Source: Megalobrama amblycephala
Lineage: Eukaryota; Chordata; Actinopteri; Cypriniformes; Xenocyprididae
Assembly (NCBI RefSeq): GCF_018812025.1
Contig: NC_063050.1
Location: forward strand, 57,672,147 to 57,736,146
DNA length: 64,000 nt
Direction: 5' to 3'
The stretch's first letter is position 1; every line of letters starts with the position of its first letter. Shown in pieces: positions 25,504-35,993 of this stretch. The notes under the pieces are model-generated. The model was not told where the DNA came from. It was given only the letters and a program-made list of their open reading frames with translations, and did no database searches. A program made the translations under genes and the position numbers.

Positions 25504-27112
25504 ATGCCTCCTCTGGTTGAAGAATCTACCTGCTGCACAAACTGCCACAGACTTCTACAAAGGATTACAGTCCTTGAAACAAAGTTACTTACGGGACTAC
25601 CAAACCAGAAGGAACACACAACAGAGCTTCATCATGGACGTCCTCAGCACACAGTCGGTGAGTCCCATGAATCTAATGCTCCTAAACAGACCGTACTGAG
25701 TGCCGAAATTGATCAACATATTAATCGATGGCACACACAGGGAGCGAGACCCAAAGGCACTCGAGACATCAGATTGTCACGAGTATCACATATTAATGCA
25801 GTAGCATCCTCTACCCCAAACAATAGCTCCCTACCACCGCCAATACATCTGGAGAACAGATTGAAGTGTTAATGAATGTGGGTGAGGAATCTCCAGACAT
25901 GATGAATGTGGGTGAGGAATCCCCAACATGATCGGACACAGATCAAATCAGCCAGCAGCTAACACCGATGCTAACTGCCGCTCAAGGTTGAACAGTCAGC
26001 GGCACTCAGCTCAGAGAGCAGCCGAGCCCAGGACTCTGATAGTGGGTGACTCTATTATCAGAAACATTAGCAGCAGGGATACAACTACATGCTGCCTTCC
26101 ACAAGCAACAGTTTCTGGTGTAAACAGGGAACTTAAGGGCATTCTGATGAAATATAAGACTGCAAATCGACTAATCATCCATGTGGGGAAGAATGATATT
26201 CAGAAGGAGCAGTCAGAACTCCTTAAGAGGGATTTCAATGAACTTTTTGAAATGCTTAAAAGACTAAAAGTTCAGTCGTTCATCAGTGGACCACTCCCAG
26301 CAAGAGGAACAAATAGATTTACACGGTTGCTTGGACTTAACACATGGCTGCAAAAAACCTGCAACTTAAAAGGACTGAATTTCATCGACAACTTCAATCT
26401 GTTCTGGAGTCAGAGACAACTGTTCACTCATGATGGCCTGCACCCAAACAAACTGGGCTCAAGAGTGCTAAAGGACAATATCTACTTCTGCCTCCATCAT
26501 CCTTCAGCAGTGTGTGCAAATCCACTCAACCTGAATGGCACAAACACACCTGGACAGAGTACAACTGACCACAGGACTTCATTTCAGCAGCTGAATGGAC
26601 ATGCGGTTGACACTTCCCACAAGGTCAATGATAACACCACGCAGCCACAACAACCACTGCTCACGGACACAATCCTAACTGAGCCCTGCCCACAGAGCTC
26701 ACCGAGAGACAGTGACGTGTTAGAACTGCTCCAAGATTCAGCACCCAAGGACGACTTTTGGGAAAACAGCCAGGGAAGCCAGGACAACATATTACAGCCT
26801 CCGGTAACACCAGAGCAACAGCCCCTCTCACCGGACACGTTATCCCTCTCTCCAGCATCCCCTCTTCTGTGCTTCTCAGAGAAAATGGAGGAACTGGTGT
26901 ATGCTGGAACCAAACTCTCCCACTCTTTTGCTGCGAGCCCCCAGATATCAACAAAAAAGCGTCAAGCCCCGAAACCACCAAAGCCTGTGGGCCCAGCTCG
27001 CCCTCCCCCTCCTCCTGCGAGAGCTCTTCGGCCCCTGCCACAACGCCAGGGCCCTCACCCTCCTCCATCTGTTCTAGGTGAATCAAAAACAACCGATAAC
27101 AGCTCTCAGTGA
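25504..27112 (+). pseudogene. L2 copy C ORF1, SGNH esterase with Pro-rich tail
   Basis: The N-terminal part (25504-25872) has a CCTNCHRLL cysteine motif and a short coiled-coil-like region, and ends at a frame change where a 30-bp unit is tandemly duplicated (25872-25930). The second part (25928-27112) holds TLIVGDSIIRNISS (block I Ser), LIIHVGKNDIQKEQ (block III), FISGPLPARG and THDGLHPNKLG (block V Asp/His): the full SGNH set. The last ~60 residues are Lys/Pro-rich (KKRQAPKPPKPVGPARPPPP). Length fits fish L2 ORF1. Confidence 0.75.
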
Positions 27113-27115
27113 TGT

Positions 27116-29960
27116 GTGTCGGGTCCCCGCTACGATAACAGTGACTTTATCAATTGTTTACAGAACAAGCGGGAACCCAGTGTGCCTGTAGCTTTCTCTA
27201 TTTCTGTTTTATTACGTTATAGAAAGCCTAAGGCCTTTTCAAACCGTTTGGCAAACCCATTTAATCTGCTACCTATTACACGTCAAACTAAGATTACTGT
27301 AGAGACAGAAAGTAAGACTGTTAAGTTAGCACTTTTAAACATCCGCTCACTTAAAAATAAATCACTTCTAGTCAATGACTTAATAACCACAAACAACCTA
27401 GATTTTATGCTTCTAAATGAAACATGGCTTGAAGACAGCTGCAGTGCAACAATCCTGAATGAAACAGCCCCTCCTAACTTTACTTTTATGAGTGTCTGCA
27501 GAGCTGTTAGGAGAGGTGGAGGTGTTGCTGCTCTATTTAAAGATGTCTATCAATGCAAGCAAGTGTCATTTGGTGATTACTTGTCTTTCGAATACTTGGG
27601 TATTGTGTTAAAAGGTGCTCCTCGCATTCTACTTATAGTTAACTACAGGCCTCCAAATACTCTCCAGCCTTTGTGGAGGACTTTACAGAACTGTTATCAG
27701 CAATTTCCTCTGAGTTTGACTGTTTTGCTATTACTGGGGACTTAACATCCACATAGAAAATGCAGAATCCAATATGGCAAAAGAAATCATAACTGTTTTG
27801 AATACTTTTGATCTGACTCAACATGTACATGGACCTACACACAATCGTGGACAAACTCTAGATTTAATTATTAGTAAGGGTCTAAACATTTCATCCATTG
27901 TCATTAAGGATGTAGCGCTATCTGATCATTTCTGTATTTTCTTTGATATATTGATCTCTCCGACTGTTGAAGCTAGATCTATCTCGGTCAAAAGCGATGC
28001 TTAAATGAGAATACTAGTGCACTGTTTATGAAGGCTATATCTTTAACACCAAGCATATCTGCAGACTCAGATTTTCTCCTTGATTCTTTTAACTCAAAAG
28101 TACAGAATGTTATGGATAACATTGCTCCTGTGAAAGTCAGGAAGAAGAGTGGCAGACAAAAAGCACCATGGAGAAACTCAACAGCAGTGCAAAATATGAA
28201 AAGACAATGCAGAAAAGCTGAGCGCATGTGGCGAAAAACAAAACTTGAAATCCATTATAACATCTATAAAGATATTCTTCATGCTTTCAATGTGGAATTA
28301 GGCAAAGCTAGACAGATCTTCTTCTCAAATATTATAAACAAAACTTAAACAACACCCGCACTCTTTTTGCTACTGTAGAGAGACTAACAAACCCCCTAAG
28401 TCAGATTCCCAGTGAAATGCTCTCAGACAGCAAATGCTGTGAGTTTGCTTCCTTCTTCTCTGAGAAAATTAATAATATCAGAAAGGCGATCAGCACATCC
28501 TTGAGCTGCACTGGGGTAAAACAGATCAGATCACAACATCAGAAAGCAGCTATTATGTCTGTTTTCGAAGCAATGATGGTAAAATTTTGGAAGAAACAGT
28601 ACAGCACCTTAAAACATCAACCTGCGCCCTTGACACACTTCCCACATCTTTTTTCAAAAGTGTGTTTAACTGTTTAGAAGCAGATCTCCTAGAAGTGGTA
28701 AATGCCTCACTTCTCTCTGGGACTTTTCCAAAATCCCTGAAAACTGCAGTTGTCAAGCCCTCCTGAAAAAGAGCAATCTGGATAACACCATATTGAGCAA
28801 CTACAGGCCAATCTCAAATCTTCCTTTCATAGGCAAGATCATTGAAAAAGTTGTTTTCAATCAGCTGAACAAGTTCTTAAGCTTGAATGGATACTTTGAC
28901 AACTTCAATCTGGTTTCCGACGCATCACAGCACAGAGACAGCACTTATAAAGATAATAAATGATATTCGCCTAAACACAGATTCAGGTAAATTATCAGTG
29001 CTGGTTCTACTCGACCTCAGTGCTGTGTTTGACACTGTTGATCACATGATCACTGTTGAACATTCTCCTTGACAGGCTGGAAAACTGGGTTGGGCTTTCT
29101 GGGATGGTCCTTAAATGGTTCAGGTCATACTTAGAAGGGAGAGGTTATTATGTGAGTATCGGTGAGTGAACATCCATGACATGCCCTCACTGACTGGTTA
29201 AAGGTTAAATTCTTGCACCCCTCCTGTTAGGGTTATATATGCTGCCACTGAGCCAAATAATGAGAAAGAACCAAATTGCATATCACAGCTATGCAGATGA
29301 CACCCAGATTTACCTAGCCCTATCACCTAACGACTACAGCCCCATTGACTCTCTGTGCCAATGCATTGATGAAATTAAAAATTGGATGTGTCTAAACTTC
29401 CTTCAGTTAAACAAAGACAAAACTGAAATCATTGCGTTTGGAAACAAAGATGAAGTTCTCAAAGTGAACATGTACCTTCACTCTAGGGGTCAAACAACTA
29501 AAAATCAAGTCAGGAATCTTGGTGTGATTTTGGAGTCAGACCTGAGTTTCATTAGCCATGTAAAGACAATAACTAAATCAGCATATTATCATCTCAAAAA
29601 TATTGCAAGAATTAGATGCTTTGTCTCCAGTCAAGACTTAGAGAAACTTGTTCATGCTTTCATCATCAGCCAGGTGGATTATTGTAATGGGCTCCTCACT
29701 GGTCTTCCCAAAAAGACCATAAGACAGCTGCAGCTCGTACAGAACGCTGCTGCCAGGATTCTGAGCAGAACCCGAAAACATGAACACATCACACCAGTCC
29801 TCAGGTCCTTGCACTGACTTCCAGTTGCATTTAGAATTGACTTTAAAGTACTGTTACTTGTTTATAAATCACTCAATGGTCTAGGACCTCAATACATTGC
29901 AGATATGCTCATAGAATATAAACCTAACAGATCACTCAGATCATCAGGAACCATGGGGAA
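27116..29960 (+). pseudogene. L2 copy C ORF2, endonuclease-RT, fragmented
   Basis: Endonuclease part one (27116-27745): LALLNIRSLKNKS, LLNETWLEDS, RGGGVAALFKD, VNYRPPN. Part two after a frameshift (27739-28004): NIHIENAES, THNRGQTLDLIIS, VALSDHFCIFF. Linker 28028-28348. The RT start ([20 protein letters not shown]) is near 28800, then [17 protein letters not shown] and LLDLSAVFDTVDH (28887-29072). The palm YHSYADDTQIYLA and C-terminal part run through 29239-29817. At least five frame breaks, plus a stop (TGA) at 29817. ORF2 starts four bases after the ORF1 stop. Confidence 0.75.
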
Positions 29961-30422
29961 ATTTTAGCTGTAGTGCATGGTTAAGATATCTCTGGATTAC
30001 AGTCAGGACACTTTCCAAAGGGGAAATTTGAACTGCGTTGCATAGATAAGATATCTCCGGAAGGGGGATTAGGGCTGTGTGGTGCAGTTTGAGGTGTCTT
30101 GGCAAAAGGGGAGATTGAAACTGTGTTTATCAGTTTGAAGTGCCTTAACAGGTAGCAGTCCTGTCGTGTGAGGAAGATCCATTCTGATCCGCTCTGATGG
30201 ATAGATCCGTTTAGATCCACTCTGACGGACAACAACAACAACAACAACAAACTCCCTGAAACTTCCTAGCTCTTCCATCCAGATAGCAAAATTCTCTGTT
30301 TTTACTGTTATTTCTATTCCTTATGTTCTATTTTTATTATTCTTTTTTATGTAAAGCACTTTGAATTACCATTGTGTATGAAATGTGCTATACAAATAAA
30401 ATGGCCTTGCCTTGCCTTGCCT

Positions 30423-30595
30423 TCATATTTCCTGGTTTCGTGTGTGTTTTTTGTTCCCTGTTTTTGACTGTTTTTGTATGGACTGCTTTATTGGATTTTG
30501 ACCTTTGCCTGTCTTGGACTACGACTTTGGATTACCCATTAAAACAACACCTGCATTTGGATCTGTCTCTCGTCTCTGTGTTATCAAACGTGACA
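30423..30595 (+). repeat. 5' LTR of element C, right half
   Basis: Resumes the LTR at CATATTTCCTGG directly after the L2 tail and runs to GTGACA, matching 33330-33503. Confidence 0.85.
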
Positions 30596-31039
30596 GAAAA
30601 CTACAACACCTTAGGATCCAGCAGGATGGGGATTCGAATCACTCCTCCAACCACTGCGAAGGAACGGATGGCTCGCCTGAGCAATTTAACCCCCCTGCGG
30701 CAACAGGGCAATAAGGTGGGTGGTTTGGCACAATTGTTTTGGACCCTGGCGGTAGGGCTGGGTTATAATGATGCGGTCTTAATGGACCTTTTCAATAATT
30801 GTCTGGATGACTCGTTGCCGCTGTGGGAGATGGATGGGTGACCTGGATTTTTGGGGGTTCGTCCATTACCTCGAAAGTCGGAGTAGGGGGGCCTCACCGA
30901 GTCAACCAGGCAGTGTGCATGCTCCAGCCCATGAATCCGTTCCAGAAGTCACAGGGGAGGTGGGCACTGAGCCTCTGCTTCACCCCGGTAAAAGGAGGAG
31001 GAGGAGAAGGAAGAAGGCTTCCTTCATCCTTCAAGGCCC

Positions 31040-32058
31040 GGAGGCCTCTCCAGCCAGTGAGTCCGCTCCAGCCAGTGAGTCCGCTCCAGCCTGTGAGTCC
31101 GCTCCAGCCAGTGAGTCCACTCCAGAGCCCGCTTCAGCCAGTGAGTCCGCTCCAGTCAGTGAGTCTGCTCCAGAGCCCGCTCCAGTCAGTGAGTCCGCTC
31201 CAGAGTCCGCTCCAGTCAGTGAGTCCGCTCCAGCTAGTGAGTCCACTCCAGAGCCCGCTCCAGTCAGTGAGTCCACTCCAGAGTCCGCTCCAGCCAGTGA
31301 CTCCGCTCCAGCCAGTGACTCCGCTCCAGCCAGTGAGTCTGCTCCAGCCAGTGAGTCCACTCCAGAGCCCCCTTCAGCCAGTGAGTCCGCTCCAGTCAGT
31401 GAGTCCGCTCCAGCCAGTGAGTCCACTCCAGAGCCCACTCCAGTCAGTGAGTCCACTCCAGAGTCCGCTCCAGTCAGTGAGTCCGCTCCAGAGCCCGCTC
31501 CAGTCAGTGAGTCCGCTCCAGAGTCCGCTCCAGTCAGTGAGTCCGCTCCAGCTAGTGAGTCCACTCCAGCCAGTGAGTCCACTCCAGAGCCCACTCCAGT
31601 CAGTGAGTCTGCTCCAGCTAGTGAGTCCACTCCAGAGTCCGCTCTAGTCAGTGAGTCTGCTCCAGCCAGTGAGTCCACTTCAGAGCCCGCTCCAGTCAGT
31701 GAGTCCGCTCCAGCCAGTGAGTCTACTCCAGAGCCCACTCCAGTCAGTGAGTCTGCTCCAGCTAGTGAGTCCACTCCAGAGCCCGCTCCAGTCAGTGAGT
31801 CCGCTCCAGCCAGTGAGTCCACTCCAGAGCCCACTCCAGTCAGTGAGTCTGCTCCAGCTAGTGAGTCCACTCCAGAGCCCGCTCCAGTCAGTGAGTCCAC
31901 TCCAGAGTCCGCTCCAGTCAGTGAGTCTGCTCCATCCAGTGAGTCCACTCCAGAGCCCGCTCCAGCCAGTGAGTCCACTCCAGAGTCCGCTCCAGTCAGT
32001 GAGTCCGCTCCAGCCAGTGAGTCCACTCCAGAGCCCGCTCCAGCCAGTGAGTCCACTT
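31040..32058 (+). repeat. Coding minisatellite, 18/12-bp units
   Basis: Tandem GAGTCCGCTCCAGCCAGT-type 18-mers interspersed with 12-mers (GAGCCCGCTCCA), all in multiples of three, so length changes keep the frame open. About 1 kb. Confidence 0.9.
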
Positions 32059-32202
32059 TGGTGCCTACAGATGAAGTAGGCACAGAGCCACCGCCTCACC
32101 CTCATAAGCGGAGGAAAAGGAGGACAAAGGGCTTCCTCCGTCCTTCAAGGCCTGGAGACCACTCTAGAGGTTGTTTGTTGTTTTCCCAAACTCCTTGCCC
32201 TG

Positions 32203-33030
32203 CCGGTGCCAACGAAGCGCCTTGCCCTGCCAGCGCCAATGAAGCGCCTTGCCCTGCCGGCGCTAACGAAGCGCCTTGCCCTGCCGGCGCTAACGAAGCG
32301 CCTTGCCCTGTCGGCACCAACTAAGTTCCTTGCCCTGCCGCCGCCGCCAGAGCAGCCCATGCCCGCTGCCGTCCCGGAGCAGCCCGAGCCCGCTGCCGTC
32401 CTGGAGCAGCCCGAGCCCGCTGCCGTCCCAGAGCTACCCGCTCTCCCTGATACGGCCACGGAGGCCATCACCGAGCTACCCGCACTCCCTGATACGGCCA
32501 CGGAGGCCGTCACTGAGCTGCCCGCTCTCCCTGATACGGCCACAGAGCACCCTTGGTCAGCCCTGCCCCCGCCGCCCAGGCCGTCTGCCCTGCTGCCGCC
32601 GCCCAGGCCGTCTGCCCTGCTGCCGCCGCCTAGGCCGGCTGCTTTGCCGCCACCGTCCAAGCCTTCTGCCCTGCCGCCACCGTCCAAGCCTTCTGCCCTG
32701 CCACCACCGTCCAAGCCTTCTGCCCTGCCGCCACCGTCCAAGCCTTCTCCCCTGCTGCCTCTGCCCAGGCCGCCTGAACCATTGAGACCCGCCTGGTCTG
32801 TTCCTCCAGCACCGCCCTGGCACTCAGCCAGGAATCCAGTTCTGTCAGTGCCCGCCTCGTCAGTTCCTCCAGTGCCGCCCTGGCGTTCAGCCAGGACCCC
32901 AGACCTGCTGGAACCTGCCTGGTTAGTTCCTGCAGTGCCACCCTGGCAATCAGCCAGGACTCCAGGCCTGCTGGCGCCTGCCTGGTCAGTTCCTCCAGCA
33001 CCGCCCTGGCCTTCAGTTGGGGACTCTGGA
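32203..33030 (+). repeat. Series of coding tandem repeats (27-, 42-, 27- and 63-bp units)
   Basis: Five copies of a 27-bp unit (TGCCCTGCCGG..., 32203-32330); three short 27-bp units, then three 42-bp units with CTCCCTGATACGGCCACGG (32340-32550); seven 27-bp units (32565-32775); and about four 63-bp units with GCCTGGTCAGTTCCTCCAG (32790-33030). Every period is a multiple of three. Confidence 0.8.
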
Positions 33031-33124
33031 CCTGGCCCACCATCCCTCCCCCTGGTCCTCCTCCTTTCCACCTCCCTCCTGAGTTTTTGTGTTGTTGTTT
33101 TTTTTTTTGTGTGAGGGGAGGTGA

Positions 33125-33503
33125 TGTCATGATCATTACTGGGAGTGCCCTTGTCTGACACCAGAGGGCACTCTAACCCTGACTGTTTCTCACCCTTGTT
33201 TGTCACCTGTCAGAACTTCATTACCCATAACACACTTCCCGGACTCATTAACCAGCTGTCTTGTATTATGTTATCAGTGTCTGTCTATTTATACCCTGTT
33301 GGTTTCTGTTTTAGTCATGGAGTTTTCAGTTCATATTTCCTGGTTTCATGTGTGTTTCTTGTTTCCTGTTTTTGACTGTTTTTGTATGAACTGCTTTATT
33401 GGATTTTGACCTTTGCCTGTCTTGGACTACGACTTTGGATTACCCATTAAAACAACACCTGCATTTGGATCTGTCTCTCGTCTCTGTGTAATCAAACGTG
33501 ACA
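33125..33503 (+). repeat. 3' LTR of element C
   Basis: An uninterrupted 379-bp LTR, TGTCAT...GTGACA, with TATTTATACCC as a likely TATA box (about 33287) and CATTAAAACAACACCTGC near the polyadenylation region. It differs from the 5' copy at a few positions, so the insertion is not recent. Confidence 0.9.
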
Positions 33504-34439
33504 GTTATGGTATTAGCAGATAATACTATAATTATACCTAGATGTTGCACACAATAAATAACAAATAAAAACTAATTTACTGACATTAGCTTTACAATAA
33601 TAATCAGATAGTATTGCTCAATGAACACACAAACTGTATATACAATCACTTGTTACTATTTAATTCTGTATGACTGTATGACTCTCTTCAACAGCATCGC
33701 AATAGCCACCAAACGCCTTAGGCAAATGTTACTCAGCTCTTTTTACAAACAACATTGAGCGCCTTGTAATTACAATCTCTGACGATATCAAGCATTCTGT
33801 CACGTCACAATCCCTCGCGCAGCATCGGATCCGCGAGCGCGCGGCCGAGTTGGGCTCATTCCAGCCGCGGTGCGCTGATGCGGTTATTTTTACTGATTTA
33901 AAATACAGTTCATATTAGTTCAGTCTTTTGAAATTGTAGGTTTTGCTTGTCAAGTTAGTACTTTACTATGGAGCAAACAGGAAGCCTGCCCATCTCGCTC
34001 ATTAACAGCAAACGGATTCTTCCATTCTTCTTACCTTTACTGCTGATGTTGCGACTCTTCTTGTTTGCATGTGTTCCTTCTTTGTATGTTCCACATTTAG
34101 TTTTTCTCCTCTAATAACAAATTTGACCATTTTGAGGCTTAAATTTACAAAAATAATGGCAACTGTTTGAATTCTTCCAAAGCGTGCACTTGTAAGTGTT
34201 CGTTTCGTTAACTGAGTGATTTCGTCATTGCCTGATGTCTGAAAATAATAAATGCTCACCAAAATGATTTTATATGACAAATAAAGCATTATAGCTCATT
34301 TATATTTATTTAATTCACTTCAGTTTAAATTTAAAAACAAAAATAAATTGTAATGCTATAATTTAATTTTTTTAATTGTGGTCGGCATATCGCGGGCCGC
34401 ATTTACATTCGTGACGGGCCGCAGGTTGAGAACCACTGG

Positions 34440-34472
34440 CGTAGAAGAAGACAGCAGCTGTCTTCTTCTACG
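34440..34472. repeat. Near-perfect palindrome at the hAT 2 border
   Basis: CGTAGAAGAAGACAGC, one base, then its exact reverse complement: 16-bp arms. It starts within the right flank of hAT element 2. Confidence 0.85.
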
Positions 34473-34686
34473 TTTCTTTCAAAAACTAATAAATTATAGT
34501 TTTTTTATTTAAAATAAAAGCGATTACAAAGGAAATGTTTACTGTTCATGTTTTTTTATTGTATGGAAAAATCCCACTTAAAAAAAACAGACCGCCATTA
34601 AATTTTTCCTCTCGCGCACCCCCTGGTGGCAGCTCGTGTACCCCTGGGGGTGCGCGTACCACACTTTGGGAATCCCTGTGCTACAT

Positions 34687-35950
34687 AAGACACCTGCATG
34701 AAATGTAAATTCACTCTCTGACAGTAGGTGGTGCTTGTGGACCAGCAGCGATATGGTGTTTCCATGGTTACCACTATATACAAACTAAGCAATTGCGCTG
34801 GAGATAAGAGCAAAAGCCATCAAAACTTTTCTGAAGACAGTTCCCTTCAGATATACATTCATATCAACCCCAATTTAATATTTAGATTATTCTTCCTATA
34901 TTTCGCGAACAGTGAGCTAGTGCACGGTGCAGTATTTTCTCTGATGGCGAGTCTGTTCTCCTCTTTGTGTCCGTTTTCAGCGTGTGCCTGTGTTAACGTC
35001 CTGTTGACAGGCTTAGTAAATATTTCCTGAAATTTTGGGAAATTATTACAAAGCAGTTTGTTTGCAAGCCCGGAATAAATATCAAAATAAAACTAAAAAA
35101 CTTTTGGATTTATGACCAGTGGACTACTGCATCTCTATTTTGATCATGAACCATGAACTCACGCACGCGCACGTGCCATATACCTAAACATTTGGAGTGA
35201 ATTATTAAAATTTAAAGTTTGTCTGTAAAGTACACAAAGAAATTGGCTTTATAAAACATTATTTAACGCATGATTAAGTGGATGTTAATTCTATGAGGAT
35301 TGTGTGTTATTTTTCAAAGACCTAATAAATTCTTATAACTATTATAGGCTAATGATAACCATACAAAGCTCAATGTATAAGTAAATAGGAAAATAAGGAG
35401 TAAATAAGGAAAATAACATTTTCGAAGACCAAGAACAGCTTAGGCCTACCTAAAGATGCTTTTTCAGATTAGATGTTGAATCCTTTGAAGCCAATGGAAG
35501 TTTTGTTGCAGGTAGACATAGCTTGCATTGCAATATGATGCTACTGTACGTCCTTTTTCATATTTATAAGTAAAACTGTCTTTGAATTTCCAGTAGAGAA
35601 ATGCATTATTCCCTGTTTCCCCGTCCATTTTTTGCGTGCGATCTCATGTCTGCACTCTGCAGGTTGCTGATATCTGAACAGGCTGCGCACGTTTTTTTAA
35701 ACAGACAGAGTCGGAGAATCATCAACACTGGCTCGTTGGTTAAAAATCCTCAAACAGCTTACATTAATAGCCAATGAAATGAAATAAATGACATAAAAAT
35801 TCTAAGTAATCCCTTTGGTAATCTAAAATACTTTTTGAATGTAACTGTAATTTGATTACCATCTATTTAAAATGTAACTGTAACGAAATACAGTTACTCA
35901 AATTTTGTATTTTAAATACGTAACGTCATTACATGTATTTCGTTACTCCC
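34687..35950. other. Right arm of the outer element; no gene recognised
   Basis: Starts with the TGCTACAT duplication of hAT 1 just before it. Moderately AT-rich with one open frame at 34728-35030 lacking any recognised domain. Towards the right end are TIR-associated motifs (GTAACTGTAACGAAATAC). Confidence 0.35.
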
Positions 35951-35955
35951 CAACC

Positions 35956-35958
<3 letters not shown>

Positions 35959-35990
<32 letters not shown>
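35959..35990. repeat. (TA)n microsatellite, left of Tc1
   Basis: 32 bases of TA; resumes at 37546. The Tc1 element inserted into this repeat. Confidence 0.9.

Positions 35991-35993
<3 letters not shown>

Larger units (their letters stand above)
25221..30422 (+). mobile_element. L2-type LINE, copy C (inside the 5' LTR of element C)
   Basis: A LINE with ORF1 (25504-27112), ORF2 (27116-29960) and a 3' end CTATACAAATAAAATGG followed by four CCTTG units (30404-30422). It belongs to a different subfamily from copies A, B, D and E: the tail motif is CCTTG, and the RT reads YHSYADDTQIYLALSP. About 290 bp before the 3' UTR (29960-30250) have no LINE similarity I recognise. No target duplication is evident. 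It splits the LTR cleanly. Confidence 0.85.
30626..33114 (+). pseudogene. Element C gag-like and Pro/Ser-rich repeat protein
   Basis: ATG at 30626 opens MGIRITPPTTAKERMA and a helical stretch LAVGLGYNDAVLMDLFNNCL, similar to gag-like starts of fish LTR elements, ending by frameshift near 30835. The next frame (30807-32324) continues with LDFWGFVHYLESR, a basic run (KRRRRRRKK) and ~340 residues of Ser/Ala/Pro/Glu repeats (ESAPASESTPEPAPVS-type). A second frameshift near 32325 leads to a Pro-rich region (32326-33114) with PALPDTATEA, LPPPSKPSA and PAWSVPPAPPW repeats and a hydrophobic C-terminus (LVLLLSTSLLSFCVVVFFFV). Its role is unknown; two frameshifts break it as it stands. Confidence 0.55.
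25001..33503 (+). mobile_element. Non-autonomous LTR retrotransposon C
   Basis: 5' LTR in two halves (25001-25220 and 30423-30595), internal region 30596-33124, 3' LTR 33125-33503. Flanks are the identical pentamer GTTAT (24996-25000 and 33504-33508). A purine tract (GAGGGGAGGTGA) precedes the 3' LTR. The LTR starts TGTCAT and ends GTGACA. The internal region has a gag-like start and long Pro/Ser-rich repeats but no protease, RT or integrase, so it would depend on another element's enzymes. Without the L2 it would be about 3.3 kb. Confidence 0.85.
24884..34438. mobile_element. hAT element 2 (nested in hAT 1)
   Basis: Right end is the complement of CAGTGGTTCTCAACC, a classic Charlie/hAT terminus (ending 34438); left end is a degenerate CTTCATTTCTCAACC at 24884. 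Both subterminal regions carry repeated GGGCCGC motifs. Flanks GCGCTAGAG and GCGTAGAAG resemble each other as an eroded 8-bp duplication. Own sequence is 24884-25000 plus 33509-34438, about 1 kb without a transposase, so non-autonomous. Confidence 0.6.
19681..34678. mobile_element. hAT element 1 with nested insertions
   Basis: Ends are CAGCGGTTCCCAAA (19681) and the complement of CAGGGATTCCCAAA (to 34678). Both flanks carry the identical octamer TGCTACAT (19673-19680 and 34679-34686), the 8-bp duplication diagnostic of hAT. C-rich CGCACCCCC motifs follow both termini. The interior holds a minisatellite, sequence without recognised genes, and hAT element 2. No hAT transposase was recognised, so it was probably non-autonomous or its gene has decayed. 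Confidence 0.8.
18499..35958. mobile_element. Outer TIR-bounded element of the nest
   Basis: Left end CAGGGTTGGGAAG at 18499; right end the complement of CAGGGTTGGGGAG, ending at 35958. Subterminal sequence on both sides contains TTACAAAATAC/GTAACG-type motifs. Flanks (CTAATATA and TATATATA) are similar but TA-rich, so a duplication cannot be claimed. The original element is represented by about 18499-19680 and 34687-35958; all between is later insertion. No transposase recognised in those arms. The superfamily is uncertain, hAT-like by TIR style. Confidence 0.5.

Noticed and set aside
31031..32083. Minus-strand 350-codon Gly/Ser/Asp/Leu repeat frame
   Set aside because: Shadow of the plus-strand coding minisatellite; the plus frame is joined to a gag-like head and this one is not joined to anything.
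32145..33206. Minus-strand Gly/Arg-rich 353-codon frame
   Set aside because: GC-rich repeat shadow that crosses into the 3' LTR; no domain.
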